A DNA stretch of 64,000 nt from an uncultured bacterium (lineage in GTDB: Bacteria; Actinomycetota; Coriobacteriia; Coriobacteriales; Coriobacteriaceae), in assembly GCA_905215725.1 (NCBI GenBank), contig CAJMRD010000001.1, positions 15,436-79,435 on the forward strand, given 5' to 3'. A program made the translations under genes and the position numbers. Every line of letters begins with the position of its first letter. The first letter of the stretch is position 1. Below are positions 52,929-62,868 of the stretch, one piece after another. The notes under the pieces are model-generated. The model was not told the DNA's origin, made no database searches, and saw only the letters and a program-made list of their open reading frames with translations.

Positions 52929-53882
52929 CTAGCCGTAGAAGCGGGCTATGGGTGCGAGTGGCTGCTCGCGAAAGACGCGCTCGACGGCGGCGCGGTATTC
53001 GTCGACCTTTTTGGTCTTACGCACGAGCTTGTGAACGGTAGCGGGGTCAGCGAAAGCGCACTTGGCGTAGAACCACCACTCCTTCATACGAAAGACCGCG
53101 TTACCGCCAATCTCTTCTGCATAGGCCGCAAACAGCGTGTCGTGGAAACGCTGCAGCTCGGCTACCGTGGCAGCAGGGCCACCCTTAACCATGCGAGCCA
53201 GAGCGGGATTCGCAAGCAAGCCACGCCCCAGCATCACATGGCGTGTCCCGGGATAGGCCTCCACCAGCGCATCCATATCCTCAAGATCAAAAATATCGCC
53301 GTTGTAGGCGACCGGAAACGGCGCGCGTTCCAGCGTCTCGCCATAAAACTCTTTGCGCGGCGAGCCTGTATAACGGTCCTTCTGTACGCGCGGATGCACG
53401 ATCAGCTCTGTTAGCGGCATGCGGCAATACAGATCGAGCACGCGCTCGTATTCGTCGTCATTCTCCAGCCCCAGCCTGGTCTTTACCGACACCGGCAACG
53501 GCGACCGCTCGCACACATCGCTTAAGAACGCCTCGAGCTCGTCGAGATTGCGCAAGAAGCCCGATCCTTTGCCCTTGGCGACAACCGTTCCCGAAGGACA
53601 ACCCAGGTTGAGATTGACCTCGCGGTAGCCCATGTCGGCGAGTACCCGTGCCGCCCACACAAACTCGTCCGCGTTCTTGGACATCAGCTGAGGCACCACG
53701 TTGAGCCCCTGGTTATTGGCAGGATCGATCTCCTTAAACGCCTTGCCGCCAAAGCGATTTCCCACCCGCGGCGGCGGCAAAAACGGCGTGTAATAGCAAT
53801 CGAGCGCACCGAAGCACTCCGCATGCACGTGACGGAACACATGCCCGGTAATCCCCTCCATGGGGGCCAACGAAAGGATCAT
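52929..53882 (-). CDS. dus: tRNA-dihydrouridine synthase (Dus family)
   Basis: 317-residue flavoenzyme reducing uridines of the tRNA D-loop or variable region. Starts with SLAPMEGITGHVFR; the flavin-binding and catalytic NLGCPSGTVVAKGKGSGFLRN carries the catalytic Cys near 97, and HPRVQKDRYTG and the phosphate-binding VMLGRGLLANP follow. It is most like the short DusB/DusC-type group. The start at 53882 overlaps no other gene. Confidence 0.93.
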   Translation of the reverse strand: MILSLAPMEGITGHVFRHVHAECFGALDCYYTPFLPPPRVGNRFGGKAFKEIDPANNQGLNVVPQLMSKNADEFVWAARVLADMGYREVNLNLGCPSGTVVAKGKGSGFLRNLDELEAFLSDVCERSPLPVSVKTRLGLENDDEYERVLDLYCRMPLTELIVHPRVQKDRYTGSPRKEFYGETLERAPFPVAYNGDIFDLEDMDALVEAYPGTRHVMLGRGLLANPALARMVKGGPAATVAELQRFHDTLFAAYAEEIGGNAVFRMKEWWFYAKCAFADPATVHKLVRKTKKVDEYRAAVERVFREQPLAPIARFYG

Positions 53883-53905
53883 CTACTCTTCTCTCATATC
53901 AACGA

Positions 53906-53937
53906 ACGTGACAAAGGGACAGTCCCTTTGTCGCATT
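53906..53937. repeat. Hairpin repeat family B, copy 4
   Basis: GTGACAAAGGGA (53908-53919) pairs with TCCCTTTGTCGC (53923-53934), one G-T wobble. It overlaps the stop codon region of the large ABC gene ending at 53936. Confidence 0.85.
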
Positions 53938-56900
53938 ATTCGGAGCGCAGGGCTTCGACGGGGTCCTTCTTGGATGCGCTGCGGGCAGGCAGCAGGCCAG
54001 CGACAACCGTCAGCAGTACCGAAATTGCAATGAGCACCAGCGCATCCCGCACGGGCAGGCTCATCAGATTGGGCACCTGTTTGGCAGCAAGCGCCCAGGC
54101 ATTAACCGGAAAGCTCACGGCCATCACAACGACAATGGCAAACACACCGGCGATAAGGCCCTCGATAAAGGTCTCGGCATTGAATACGTTGGCCACGTTG
54201 CGCTTTGACGCGCCGATTGCGCGCAGAATGCCAATCTCCTTCTTGCGCTCCAGCACGCTGATGTAGGTGATGATGCCGATCATGATGGAGCTCACCACCA
54301 GGCTGATACTCACGAATGCGATGAGCACCAAGCTGATGGTATTCACGATATCAGTCACCGAGCCCATGATGATGCCCATGTAGTCGGTGTACGAGATTGC
54401 CTGCTCATCGTGGCCGGCGGCTTTGACCTGCTTGTTGTACGCATCGATATGGTCGAGCACGCGCTCCTTGGCCTCAAAGTCGCGCGGGAAAATCTTGACC
54501 GAGATGGGGTCTGCCTCGTCTGCATAGCCCAGCGTGGTCAGGTTGTTGTCGTAGGTGAGTTTCGACGCCTTCGCATAGCTCATCATGAGCGAACTCAGAT
54601 CCTCGGCGTCCATGTTGAAGTGAATGGCATTGGCAAAGACGCTCGCATCCACGTGCATGGCGCTCGCCAGGCTGGCAAAACTCGACGACATCTGCGTCGC
54701 CATCTGTCCCATGAGCCCTGCCGCGCCTGCTTTAAGCTGGGACGATACCGTTGTCGCTATCTGGTCGCCGATTGTCTTGGTCACCTGGTCCATTGCCTGT
54801 TGCAGATACGGAGCCAGCTGCTTTTGCACATAGTCGGTCATCGCCTGCTGCAGGCGCTCGGCCAGGGCATCGCCGCCGAGCGCTTTGAGCTGGGCCAGGA
54901 TTTGCTGGGCTGCCGTATCACTCTCAAGATACGCCGAGAATGCGGCAGCAAGCTTTGACGCGTCCTTAAGATCATCGGGTGACAGCGCCCTAAACTGATC
55001 AGACTGCAAAAAGCTCTCAAACAGCTGGTTGGCTAGCGTTCCCACCTGCTGCATTTGCTCGGGCGTGAGTTCCAGGCCGTCAAAGATGCCCGAGAAATCT
55101 GGAGCCGGCGCTTTGGCCATGATGTCACCAAAGTCGATGTCCTTGCCAACGCCCGAAAGATCAATATCCAGGCCCGACAGATCGACGCCCGAAAGATCAA
55201 TGCCGTCGCCGGCCGCACCCGAGAGCGCAGACGCATCAAACGAAAACGCACTCTTGAGCGCCGCCTCGTCCACACTGAACATGCTGCCCAGATCAACGCC
55301 TTGCTTGGCCTCGCCTTGCAGTTCGTCGAAGGTTTTGCCCGTAAAGACATCCGTCTCGGGGTGGGCAAGCTGCTCCTGCACAATCTGCGAATCGGCGGCG
55401 CGCTCCATAAGCTGGCGAGTCAGCGCATGCGTGTAGGCAATGCCCGGGGACAACGCGCTCGCGTTGGCGGTCTCGTTGGGTCGCACCACGCCCACAATGT
55501 GCACGTCGATACCGTCGGCAACCTTGGCGGCCATAAAGTCGGTGTCGCCAGACATATCGGTCCACATGCCGGTCTCTTCGTTTTTGCGATACGCATCGGC
55601 CGGCGGCAGCACCTTAAACGTCGTGGACAGTGCATCGTCGTAGGTAAAGTCGGTGCCGGTCTCGGGCGTTTCGACCCCACCGTCAGCCGTCATAGCGCTG
55701 TTTACCAGATCGTTGAGCTCATCGATATCCAACGCACCGATGCTATAGAGCGTGTAGTCGCCCACCGTGCCGCGGCTCGAAAGCACCATCACGGCTTCGT
55801 TAGCAGACGTAGGCCAATGCCCCGCCACGACGTCGTATTGGCTGTCGAGCAGGCTCTGGTCGTCAATCATCTCGTTAAAGACCGAGGTTCCCATGGATTC
55901 CATGCTCACCGTTGCCGCCGAGCTCGCGCCTCCGCTCATGGCCTCGGTCATGGCGTTGGGCACCAGCCGGACAGGCTTCTCATCGCCCTTACCCGCACGA
56001 TAGACAACCGGCGATACACCGTAGCCGTACTGAATGGCGTTGACCTCTTTATCGATGCCGTCGCCACCGGCATCGAGCCATGCCTTAAAGCTCGTCATGT
56101 CGTTGGACTTAACGCTCGCAAACATATCCTTTACGGCCGTGACCACGGGAATCTTATCGGTTCCCGGAGCCTTGCCGTCGGTGCCGTCGTCGGATAAATC
56201 CTCGCCGTTGGACGCCTCATCATCCACAGCCCCCTGTCCGCCCATCATGGACGACAGGTCGTAGTCCTGCTTGGAGATCGTAAGCGGGTAACTCGAGAGC
56301 GTATCCTCCTCGACCTTTTTGATGTAGTTGTTCACGCCATTGGAGAGCGCCAAGATCGCCGCGATACCGATAATGCCAATCGACCCCGCAAAGGCAGTCA
56401 TGGCCGTACGGCCCTTCTTGGTCATGAGGTTTCGGGCAGAAAGCCCCAGCGCCGTCACAAAGCTCATCGAGGTTTTGCGCGTAGGCTTGGCCTCGCGGCG
56501 CGTGGCCTTGGCAACATCGAAGGGGTCGGAATCGTCGGTGATCTTGCCGTCCGCCAGGTTGACGATGCGCGTGGCGTACTGGTACGCCAGCTCGGGATTG
56601 TGCGTGACCATAATAACCAGACGGTCGCGTGCCACGTCCTTGAGCAAATCCATGACCTGCACGGATGTCGTTGAGTCCAGGGCGCCTGTCGGCTCGTCTG
56701 CCAGCACAATCTCGGGATCATTAATCAGAGCGCGGGCAATGGCCACGCGCTGCATCTGCCCGCCCGAAAGCTGGCTCGGGCGCTTGTTAACGTGCTCGCC
56801 CAGGCCGACTTTCTCCAACGCCTCGCGTGCACGCTGGCGGCGCTCGGCATGCCCCACGCCCGTAAGCACAAGCGCCAGCTCCACGTTTTCCAAAATGGTC

Positions 56901-57193
56901 TGATGCGGAATGAGGTTATAGCTCTGGAACACAAAGCCGATGCGGTTGTTGCGATAGGCATCCCAATCGCGATCGTGAAAGTCCTTGGTCGAGATGCCGT
57001 CGATCAGCAGGTCGCCGGAATCGAAATGATCGAGCCCACCGATAACGTTGAGCATCGTGGTTTTACCCGAGCCCGAGGGACCCAGAATGGCCACGAACTC
57101 GTTATCGCGAAAAGATAGGCTTACACTGTCGAGCGCCACCTGCGTAAACGACTGCGTAACGTACCTTTTGCAAATGCCTTTGAGCTCCAGCAT
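53936..57193 (-). CDS. MacB-type ABC transporter fusion with giant extracytoplasmic domain
   Basis: 1,085 residues. The N-terminal ATPase (1-230) has GPSGSGKTT near 39, LSGGQMQR and [12 protein letters not shown] membrane helix at about 265-285 leads to an extracytoplasmic region of some 600 residues, rich in Asp, Ser and Ala, with a helical array of small repeats (Gly-Ile-Asp-Leu-Ser-type, then Gln-rich). Three helices and the FtsX/MacB permease end ([19 protein letters not shown]) close the protein. MacB-type proteins export lipoproteins or peptides or act as mechanotransmitters. The ATG at 57193 follows GGGAGAGG; the TTG three codons earlier is unlikely. Confidence 0.9.
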   Translation of the reverse strand: MLELKGICKRYVTQSFTQVALDSVSLSFRDNEFVAILGPSGSGKTTMLNVIGGLDHFDSGDLLIDGISTKDFHDRDWDAYRNNRIGFVFQSYNLIPHQTILENVELALVLTGVGHAERRQRAREALEKVGLGEHVNKRPSQLSGGQMQRVAIARALINDPEIVLADEPTGALDSTTSVQVMDLLKDVARDRLVIMVTHNPELAYQYATRIVNLADGKITDDSDPFDVAKATRREAKPTRKTSMSFVTALGLSARNLMTKKGRTAMTAFAGSIGIIGIAAILALSNGVNNYIKKVEEDTLSSYPLTISKQDYDLSSMMGGQGAVDDEASNGEDLSDDGTDGKAPGTDKIPVVTAVKDMFASVKSNDMTSFKAWLDAGGDGIDKEVNAIQYGYGVSPVVYRAGKGDEKPVRLVPNAMTEAMSGGASSAATVSMESMGTSVFNEMIDDQSLLDSQYDVVAGHWPTSANEAVMVLSSRGTVGDYTLYSIGALDIDELNDLVNSAMTADGGVETPETGTDFTYDDALSTTFKVLPPADAYRKNEETGMWTDMSGDTDFMAAKVADGIDVHIVGVVRPNETANASALSPGIAYTHALTRQLMERAADSQIVQEQLAHPETDVFTGKTFDELQGEAKQGVDLGSMFSVDEAALKSAFSFDASALSGAAGDGIDLSGVDLSGLDIDLSGVGKDIDFGDIMAKAPAPDFSGIFDGLELTPEQMQQVGTLANQLFESFLQSDQFRALSPDDLKDASKLAAAFSAYLESDTAAQQILAQLKALGGDALAERLQQAMTDYVQKQLAPYLQQAMDQVTKTIGDQIATTVSSQLKAGAAGLMGQMATQMSSSFASLASAMHVDASVFANAIHFNMDAEDLSSLMMSYAKASKLTYDNNLTTLGYADEADPISVKIFPRDFEAKERVLDHIDAYNKQVKAAGHDEQAISYTDYMGIIMGSVTDIVNTISLVLIAFVSISLVVSSIMIGIITYISVLERKKEIGILRAIGASKRNVANVFNAETFIEGLIAGVFAIVVVMAVSFPVNAWALAAKQVPNLMSLPVRDALVLIAISVLLTVVAGLLPARSASKKDPVEALRSE

Positions 57194-57339
57194 GGACGGC
57201 AACCTCTCCCACGCGGGCGCACTTGCCCGCTCTCCCCCGCCGTTCGTATTCGACGCGTTTGTCCTACTCTATCCCCATTTTTTGCCGGAACCAGTGAGGA
57301 ATGTAACGAACCGCGCCAAAAAACGAACGGGACGGCACC

Positions 57340-57368
57340 CAAAAGAAGAGGTCCCGAGCGGGACCTCT
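57340..57368 (-). terminator. Terminator of the redox cassette
   Basis: AGAGGTCCC and GGGACCTCT (57347-57368) form a 9-bp stem; on the minus strand it is followed by TCTTTT. Confidence 0.85.
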
Positions 57369-57447
57369 ATATGGTGGAGTTTATCTTGAAAGGTAGCGGA
57401 CTACTTCGCGCAGCGGCGCACGATCCTCGCCATGCTTTACGCGTTTT

Positions 57448-58419
57448 TTACTGCTCGCTATTCGCAATCGCCTGGTCGATAAGCTTGTCGAGTGCTGCGC
57501 GCTGCTCGGCGGAGCTGATGGCTCCCACGATTGGATCCCCTACGATGTTGCCATTCTGATCGATGACATACGTTGTCGGGAACGAGAACAAATTTGACGT
57601 AAACTTACCGGCCTCGCTATCCGACTTGAACCAGATGTTCTTATATGTCACGCCCTTCTTGCTCATCACGTCCTTGGCATCTGCAATCTCGCCCTTGTTG
57701 CCATCGAGCGTAAAGGAATTGACACCCACGACCTGGCCGCCCTTCTTGGCAAGCTCCTGATTCAGTTTCTCAAGGTCGCCCAACTCGCCCACGCACGGCT
57801 TGCAAGTAGTGAACCAGAAGTTCATGACGGTGACCTTGTTCTTAGAGAACAGCTCGTCGCTGTTCACGTCGTTGCCATCCAGGTCCTTGCCCGTAAAGCT
57901 GGGGAACTTCGTCGCCTCGCTCGAAGCATTGGCACCAGCCGTCATGCCAGCGGTCGAAGCGTCGACGCTCTCGCCTGCACTCGGCGTGCTTCCACAGCCG
58001 GGGAACTCCTTCTCCAAGCTCTCAAGCTTGTCCTCGATCTCCTTGATCTGCTTCGCACCGGCCTTGAGTGTCTTAAGCTCATCCGCCGTAAACTTATCCT
58101 TGGCGCCGTCGATGGTCTTGAGCAGGAAATCGCCGTAATTGCTGCCGTCCTCAATCATTGTCGAGTCTTTATTTGCCGCATTGAATACCTTTTCCCACAG
58201 CGCGTTATCACTCGAAAAGATATCGTTCTCCTTCTGCATGAGTTTTGCATACAACTCGGCGGGCTCGTCGGCATTGGCCGGCTTCTGCGCAGTGAGTTCT
58301 GCGATCTTAGGATCGGAGCTCGCAGATTCGCTCGCATTGCCACCGGGCGCCGAACATGCCACAAGGCACAAGGCCAATACCGGCACCATAAACAGGGCCG
58401 CAATCTTAGAAAGCTTCAT
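57448..58419 (-). CDS. TlpA-like thiol redox lipoprotein
   Basis: 323 residues. A signal with lipobox LVAC (Cys near 22) anchors it to the membrane; a Lys/Asp/Glu-rich helical region (35-150) precedes a thioredoxin-like domain (170-320) with the active site TTCKPC near 211 and the cis-Pro loop FSFPTTYVID. This is ResA/TlpA-type, reducing or exchanging extracytoplasmic disulphides. ATG 58419 is spaced correctly from GGAGGA. It is the last gene of a three-gene cassette with a membrane Fe-S protein and a CXXC peptide. Confidence 0.9.
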   Translation of the reverse strand: MKLSKIAALFMVPVLALCLVACSAPGGNASESASSDPKIAELTAQKPANADEPAELYAKLMQKENDIFSSDNALWEKVFNAANKDSTMIEDGSNYGDFLLKTIDGAKDKFTADELKTLKAGAKQIKEIEDKLESLEKEFPGCGSTPSAGESVDASTAGMTAGANASSEATKFPSFTGKDLDGNDVNSDELFSKNKVTVMNFWFTTCKPCVGELGDLEKLNQELAKKGGQVVGVNSFTLDGNKGEIADAKDVMSKKGVTYKNIWFKSDSEAGKFTSNLFSFPTTYVIDQNGNIVGDPIVGAISSAEQRAALDKLIDQAIANSEQ

Positions 58420-58448
58420 AGTCATTCCTCCGTTTTGTCGAAGCTTGT

Positions 58449-59351
58449 TTACTTTTTATCGGCGGTCAAGGGGAGCTTTTCCGCCGACACATCCAGGCCA
58501 TAGCGATAGCTGATGGCATCGACAGGACAGGCCCCGATGCACTTTCCGCACCGGATACATTCGGCATGATTGGGCGCGCGGACCACATCAACGTCCATCT
58601 GACAAACCTTTGAGCACTTGCCGCACGAGACACATTTGCATGCGTCAACCCGAATCCCCAGTAGGGACACCCTATTCATGAGCGCATAAAATGCGCCGAG
58701 CGGGCAAATCCATTTGCAGAAGGGGCGATAGAACAAAACGCTCAGCACTACTACGGCAATGAGAACGGCAAGTTTCCAGGTAAAGAGCTGCCCCAGCGCA
58801 GATCGAATGCCGGCGTTGGCAATGGCCAGCGGAATGGCGCCCTCGAGCACACCCTGCGGACAGACGTATTTGCAAAAGAACGGATCGCCCATCCCCACGT
58901 CGTTAACCACCAAGACGGGCAGCAGCACCACGGCAAACAGCAGCACGACGTACTTGATGTACGTGAGCGGCTTGAGCTTTTTCGTGGAGAACTTTTTGCC
59001 GGGAATCTTATGAAGCAGCTCCTGCAGCCAGCCAAACGGGCACAGAAAGCCGCATACAAAGCGTCCCAGCAGCACGCCGAGCAAAATGAGCGTACCGGTA
59101 ACGTAGTAGGAGAAGTTAAACTTAGATGAACCCACCACCGACTGGAACGACCCGATGGGGCACGCACCCGATGCCGCGGGGCACGAATAGCAATTAAGTC
59201 CAGGTACGCAGACTGTTTTTCCCGCGCCCTGATAGATGCCGCCTTTGGCAAAGTTTGGCAGGTGAATATTGGTGACCAGCGTCGCCGCCGCCTGAATGAA
59301 TCCGCGAAATCGGGCCAAAACATGCGACGCAGTGTTTTCTCTTTTATCCAA
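58449..59351 (-). CDS. Membrane 4Fe-4S electron-transfer protein (NapH/NosR-like)
   Basis: 300 residues. An extracytoplasmic Cys-rich loop follows the first helix (GLNCYSCPAASGACPIG), then helices with CGFLCPFG and CKYVCPQG / CKWICPLG motifs of NapH-type Fe-S proteins, and a C-terminal double ferredoxin (C-x2-C-x2-C-x3-C twice; the second closes with CIGACPVD). It likely passes electrons across or along the membrane to the TlpA partner. The start is TTG 59351, with GGAG 10 bases before it and overlapping the small CXXC gene; longer frames have no site. Confidence 0.85.
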   Translation of the reverse strand: MDKRENTASHVLARFRGFIQAAATLVTNIHLPNFAKGGIYQGAGKTVCVPGLNCYSCPAASGACPIGSFQSVVGSSKFNFSYYVTGTLILLGVLLGRFVCGFLCPFGWLQELLHKIPGKKFSTKKLKPLTYIKYVVLLFAVVLLPVLVVNDVGMGDPFFCKYVCPQGVLEGAIPLAIANAGIRSALGQLFTWKLAVLIAVVVLSVLFYRPFCKWICPLGAFYALMNRVSLLGIRVDACKCVSCGKCSKVCQMDVDVVRAPNHAECIRCGKCIGACPVDAISYRYGLDVSAEKLPLTADKK

Positions 59352-59490
59352 TTCCGATACACTCCAAGCACAGCCTAATCGCTTTGGCCAGCACGGCATC
59401 CGCCTCGCCACGCATAACACCAAAGCACACCATGGTAATTCCGACGATCAACAAAGCGACCTGTACCACGGGTTTTACCGCTTTGAACAA
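59344..59490 (-). CDS. CD1871A-family small CXXC-motif membrane peptide
   Basis: 48 residues, a TTG start at 59490 with GGAG nine bases before it. One hydrophobic helix (VVQVALLIVGITMVCFGV) is followed by RGEADAVLAKAIRLCLECIGIG, ending in C-x2-C and IGIG. This end is the signature of the CD1871A family of small proteins that sit beside membrane Fe-S and TlpA genes. It overlaps the Fe-S gene by 8 bases and is the first gene of the cassette. It is easily missed because of its size and TTG start. Confidence 0.75.
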   Translation of the reverse strand: MFKAVKPVVQVALLIVGITMVCFGVMRGEADAVLAKAIRLCLECIGIG

Positions 59491-59580
59491 CCCAACCACT
59501 CCTTTCGTTACGCGACCATTGGACCATATCGACTATAAAATCCGTGTTAAGCGCGATTTGGAATGTGCAAGGAGACTGTT

Positions 59581-60255
59581 ATGCGTATTTTGATCGTCGA
59601 AGACGAGCGAGCACTGTGCGATGCAATCGCGCGCAGCTTGCGAAACTTGGCGTACAGCGTCGACTGCTGTCACGATGGACGGGAGGCGCTCGACCTGCTG
59701 GGCGTCGAAGTCTTTGACCTCGTGGTGCTCGACCTCAACCTTCCCCGTATCGATGGCATGACCGTGCTCAGGGAACTTAGGAAAACCGACTGCGAGACCA
59801 AGGTGCTGATTCTGTCCGCGCGTGGCGAAGTATCCGATAAAGTCGACGGACTCGATGCCGGCGCCAACGATTACCTCACCAAGCCGTTTCATCTGGACGA
59901 ACTTGCGGCAAGGATCCGCAGCCTTACCCTCAGGCGCTTCGCACAAAGCGACATAGTATTAACCTGCGGAAAGCTCAGCTTTGACACCAAGGCGCGCATC
60001 GCTTCCGTGGACAGCGAGGCTTTATCTCTTACGCGCAAGGAAACGGGAATCTTGGAATACCTGATGCTTAATCAGGGGCGTCCAGTAAGTCAAGAGGAGC
60101 TTATAGAGCACGTTTGGGATAGCACCGTGAACAGCTTTAGCAACGCAACCCGCGTTCACATCTCGTCGCTCCGAAAAAAGTTGCGCGGCGCTTTGGGATA
60201 CGACCCGATTCGCAATCGGATTGGAGAGGGCTACGTTATGGAGGATGGCGAATGA
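59581..60255 (+). CDS. OmpR/PhoB-family response regulator
   Basis: 224 residues: receiver domain (1-115) with acidic pair ED near 8-9, phospho-Asp in VVLDLNLPRIDG near 51 and Lys in LTKPFH near 101, then a winged-helix effector domain with RVHISSLRKKL and IRNRIGEGYVM. ATG 59581 follows AAGGAG. It overlaps the kinase by ATGA. It is divergent from the redox cassette, whose small CXXC gene starts 91 bases away, and so may regulate it. Confidence 0.95.
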   Translation: MRILIVEDERALCDAIARSLRNLAYSVDCCHDGREALDLLGVEVFDLVVLDLNLPRIDGMTVLRELRKTDCETKVLILSARGEVSDKVDGLDAGANDYLTKPFHLDELAARIRSLTLRRFAQSDIVLTCGKLSFDTKARIASVDSEALSLTRKETGILEYLMLNQGRPVSQEELIEHVWDSTVNSFSNATRVHISSLRKKLRGALGYDPIRNRIGEGYVMEDGE

Positions 60256-61403
60256 AAAGGCTTTCCCTGCAATGGCGCATAACGATTATGACGGCGCTGC
60301 TCACGTGTGCGGCATGCGTGCTGACGAACTGCCTGGTCGGCTATACGGGCATGCGCTACATGGATGCCATCGGCAGTAACATCTCGGCCTTTAACGCAAC
60401 CGGCGAAGATTCGCCCCAGGCGTTCGACCCGACGAAAGCGGTCCCCGATGACAAGGTCACGATCGTCGTAAACGACGCACAGGAGTCTTTTGGCACGACA
60501 ACCTGGTACATCACGGCTGGAGTCACACTCCTTGGCGGCGCGCTAGCATACTTTGCGAGCGGCCGTGCACTCAAACCGCTACGGGCTTTTGCAGCCCAGG
60601 TTGAGCGTGTGCAGCCTGACAACCTAAGCGAAATCAGACTCAGTGAAGATGTGCCAACCGAGCTACAGAGATGCAGCGCCTCTTTCAACGACATGATCGC
60701 CCGTCTTGGCGAAGGGTTCTCTGCGCAGCGTCAGTTTACCGGCAACGCCGCACACGAGCTGCGCACCCCGCTCGCCCTTATGCAAGCACAGATTGAACTA
60801 TTCATCTCCGAACACTCCGGTTTGCAACCCGAAACAGCCGAGCTGCTCGACCTGCTACAAGAACAAACCGAGCGCATGTCTCGAATGACCAAGGTATTGC
60901 TCGAGATGAGTGAGCTCCGCAGCGTTCCTTGCGAAGACGATGTTGAACTTGGCCCCTTGTCCGAAGAGGTCCTCACCGACCTTGCGCCACTTGCCGATAA
61001 TAAGGGCATAGCCCTCAATTGTGCTGGAGACGCTTTAGTAATCGGGAACGATGCGCTCCTCTATCGGCTGGTGTTTAACTTGACCGAAAACGCCATCCGT
61101 TACAGCCGCCCCGGCTCGACTGTCAACGTCTCCATCTGCGACAACGACAGCCACGTGTTCCTGCGAGTCGAGGACCAGGGCCCGGGAATACCCAAACAGT
61201 ACCGTGAGAGCATCTTCCAACCGTTCTTTCGCCTGGATAAATCCCGCAGCAGGGCATACGGCGGCGCAGGACTCGGGTTAGCGCTTGTTTGGGAGATCGC
61301 AGCGCTTCACGGTGGCACGGTAGAGGTCGAAACAAGTTCCGAGAACGGAACCACCATGCTCGTAAGCCTTCCAAAACGATCTGCAGCGTTAACCGAACAG
61401 TAA
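60252..61403 (+). CDS. Sensor histidine kinase of the OmpR pair
   Basis: 383 residues: two membrane helices (about 12-30 and 85-105) flanking an extracytoplasmic loop of about 55 residues, HAMP-like linker, phospho-acceptor NAAHELRTPLAL (His near 168), N box NLTENAIRYS and G boxes DQGPGI, GGAGLGLAL. The loop is short and lacks Cys pairs, so the signal is probably not a disulphide. It overlaps the regulator. Confidence 0.93.
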   Translation: MKRLSLQWRITIMTALLTCAACVLTNCLVGYTGMRYMDAIGSNISAFNATGEDSPQAFDPTKAVPDDKVTIVVNDAQESFGTTTWYITAGVTLLGGALAYFASGRALKPLRAFAAQVERVQPDNLSEIRLSEDVPTELQRCSASFNDMIARLGEGFSAQRQFTGNAAHELRTPLALMQAQIELFISEHSGLQPETAELLDLLQEQTERMSRMTKVLLEMSELRSVPCEDDVELGPLSEEVLTDLAPLADNKGIALNCAGDALVIGNDALLYRLVFNLTENAIRYSRPGSTVNVSICDNDSHVFLRVEDQGPGIPKQYRESIFQPFFRLDKSRSRAYGGAGLGLALVWEIAALHGGTVEVETSSENGTTMLVSLPKRSAALTEQ

Positions 61404-61571
61404 AACTAGAACGAGGCCCAGTGGGTCCCGCCCTTACAAAACCCGAAGGCTTTCCATGTGTCTGTACTATGAGCCGTTGGGGAACCAGATGTCAACCAGC
61501 ATGCCGAGCTCAGTCACCTCATCCTAGGGAAAGGAGCAAAGGGGCGTCACTGCTTTTGACGGTGCTCTTAG

Positions 61572-62336
61572 CTACAGTAGACCTTCCACGAAAGGTTTGA
61601 GCTTGTCGAGCATCGCGTCGCTTCTGATGACTGTACCTAAATCGAGGTGCTCACTCTTCTCCTTCGTAATCGTCTGAGTGATTACGCCCATGAACAGCAG
61701 CCTGGAGCCGATGGCAATTCCGTCGGTCGTGGGATAGCTGCCCTGGTTGAGGATGAAGGCGGGACTGCCGCTGGAGCCCTCGAATACAGATGCGTCAACG
61801 AGGAACTCGCGCTTACCCTTGTAGTCGTTCCAAGCGGGCGTGGAAGTCCAGCCTTGCCTGATGAGGGGGGTCTTGTTGTAGTCGTCATAGAGCCCGCTGG
61901 GGTATCCGATAAAGGTGATTTGCTCGAGCGCCGCCAAATTGTCCAGCACACTCTTCTTCGGGATGAGTCCAGAGTCGATGGATCGGTAGAAGGGCCTCTT
62001 CCCGTTTTCTTCAAGCATGCTGAGAACAGGGGCCACCGGCATCGCAACCAAGTCGAGCTCTCCGAGCTTCTTCCCCTCGATGAATGACTTGTCGAAGTTC
62101 ACGCTGATGGTCTCGCGTGACGGGGCGTCACCTTCGGCTAGATTGATGACGAAGCGACCCTGAATCACATCCTTGAGGACATGGTGGTTGGTAATGAGCA
62201 GGGGCACTTTTCGCCCGTCTTCAAGGTCATAGGAAAAGAAGAATCCTGTACCCGAGACGCCCGTGCCTTCGGTAGTAATGCCCACGATGGGGACCGTGGT
62301 AAAGAGCAGCTGCGTGCTCGTATCATTAATGTTCAT
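61572..62336 (-). CDS. Trypsin-like serine protease, cytoplasmic
   Basis: 254 residues with the S1-like triad: His in LITNHHVL near 51, Asp in LGELDLVAM near 92 and Ser in FEGSSGSPAF near 181. A GTGFFFSY strand precedes the His, as in HtrA-like folds, but there is no PDZ domain and no signal peptide. The ATG at 62336 overlaps the end of the preceding membrane protein gene by 11 bases, so the pair is co-translated. The substrate and trigger are unknown; the position in an accessory tail next to an IS remnant is suggestive of a mobile or defence-type role, which is inference. Confidence 0.8.
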   Translation of the reverse strand: MNINDTSTQLLFTTVPIVGITTEGTGVSGTGFFFSYDLEDGRKVPLLITNHHVLKDVIQGRFVINLAEGDAPSRETISVNFDKSFIEGKKLGELDLVAMPVAPVLSMLEENGKRPFYRSIDSGLIPKKSVLDNLAALEQITFIGYPSGLYDDYNKTPLIRQGWTSTPAWNDYKGKREFLVDASVFEGSSGSPAFILNQGSYPTTDGIAIGSRLLFMGVITQTITKEKSEHLDLGTVIRSDAMLDKLKPFVEGLL

Positions 62337-62868
62337 CGGTCTTGGTCTCCTTGTCATCGGGATCCGCCAGGTGTTCTAGGACGCGCTCGGCCAGATCAGA
62401 TTTGCCCTGCTTCTCTTCTTTTCGGATAAAGATAAAAGCGACAAAGAGTCCTACTGCGCCACACGGTGCTACGCAGAGCATCAAGATACCGGGCAAAGAT
62501 GCGAGATTGACAGATGACGACAAACCCCCGAGAAACCAGCCCAGGAACGTTGTCGCAAGACCTAAAAGGATGTCAGGTTTGTAGGAAGGGCGCTCCTGCT
62601 TGGCCTGAAGGAGCATCTCCCTTGCTTTTCTCAGGTCGCTGTCGCGCTGTCCGACGTATGATTCCTGCAGGTATTCATTGGGGATGCGAACCTCGTGGTC
62701 CTGGCGCACGGCGACGTGCTCCCGGTCATTTATGAGGTGGATGCCGTTACTTGCCTCTCCAACGCTAGCATTGTCGCCCATGTGCTCGAATACGCTGTCG
62801 AGGTCAGCCCACCTGACTCTATGGGCAAGCGCCTGGTCTTGTGGTGGGTTCTCTTGACCTTTCTCCAC
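62326..62868 (-). CDS. Membrane protein with two C-terminal helices, partner of the protease
   Basis: 180 residues. A soluble, charged N-terminal part (1-105, rich in Asp, Glu, Arg and His, probably helical) leads to two membrane helices (about 107-128 and 130-150) and a charged cytoplasmic tail (RKEEKQGKSDLAERVLEHLADPDDKE). No family recognised. The GTG at 62868 follows AAGGAG. It overlaps the protease gene, suggesting it anchors or gates it. Confidence 0.7.
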   Translation of the reverse strand: MEKGQENPPQDQALAHRVRWADLDSVFEHMGDNASVGEASNGIHLINDREHVAVRQDHEVRIPNEYLQESYVGQRDSDLRKAREMLLQAKQERPSYKPDILLGLATTFLGWFLGGLSSSVNLASLPGILMLCVAPCGAVGLFVAFIFIRKEEKQGKSDLAERVLEHLADPDDKETKTDEH

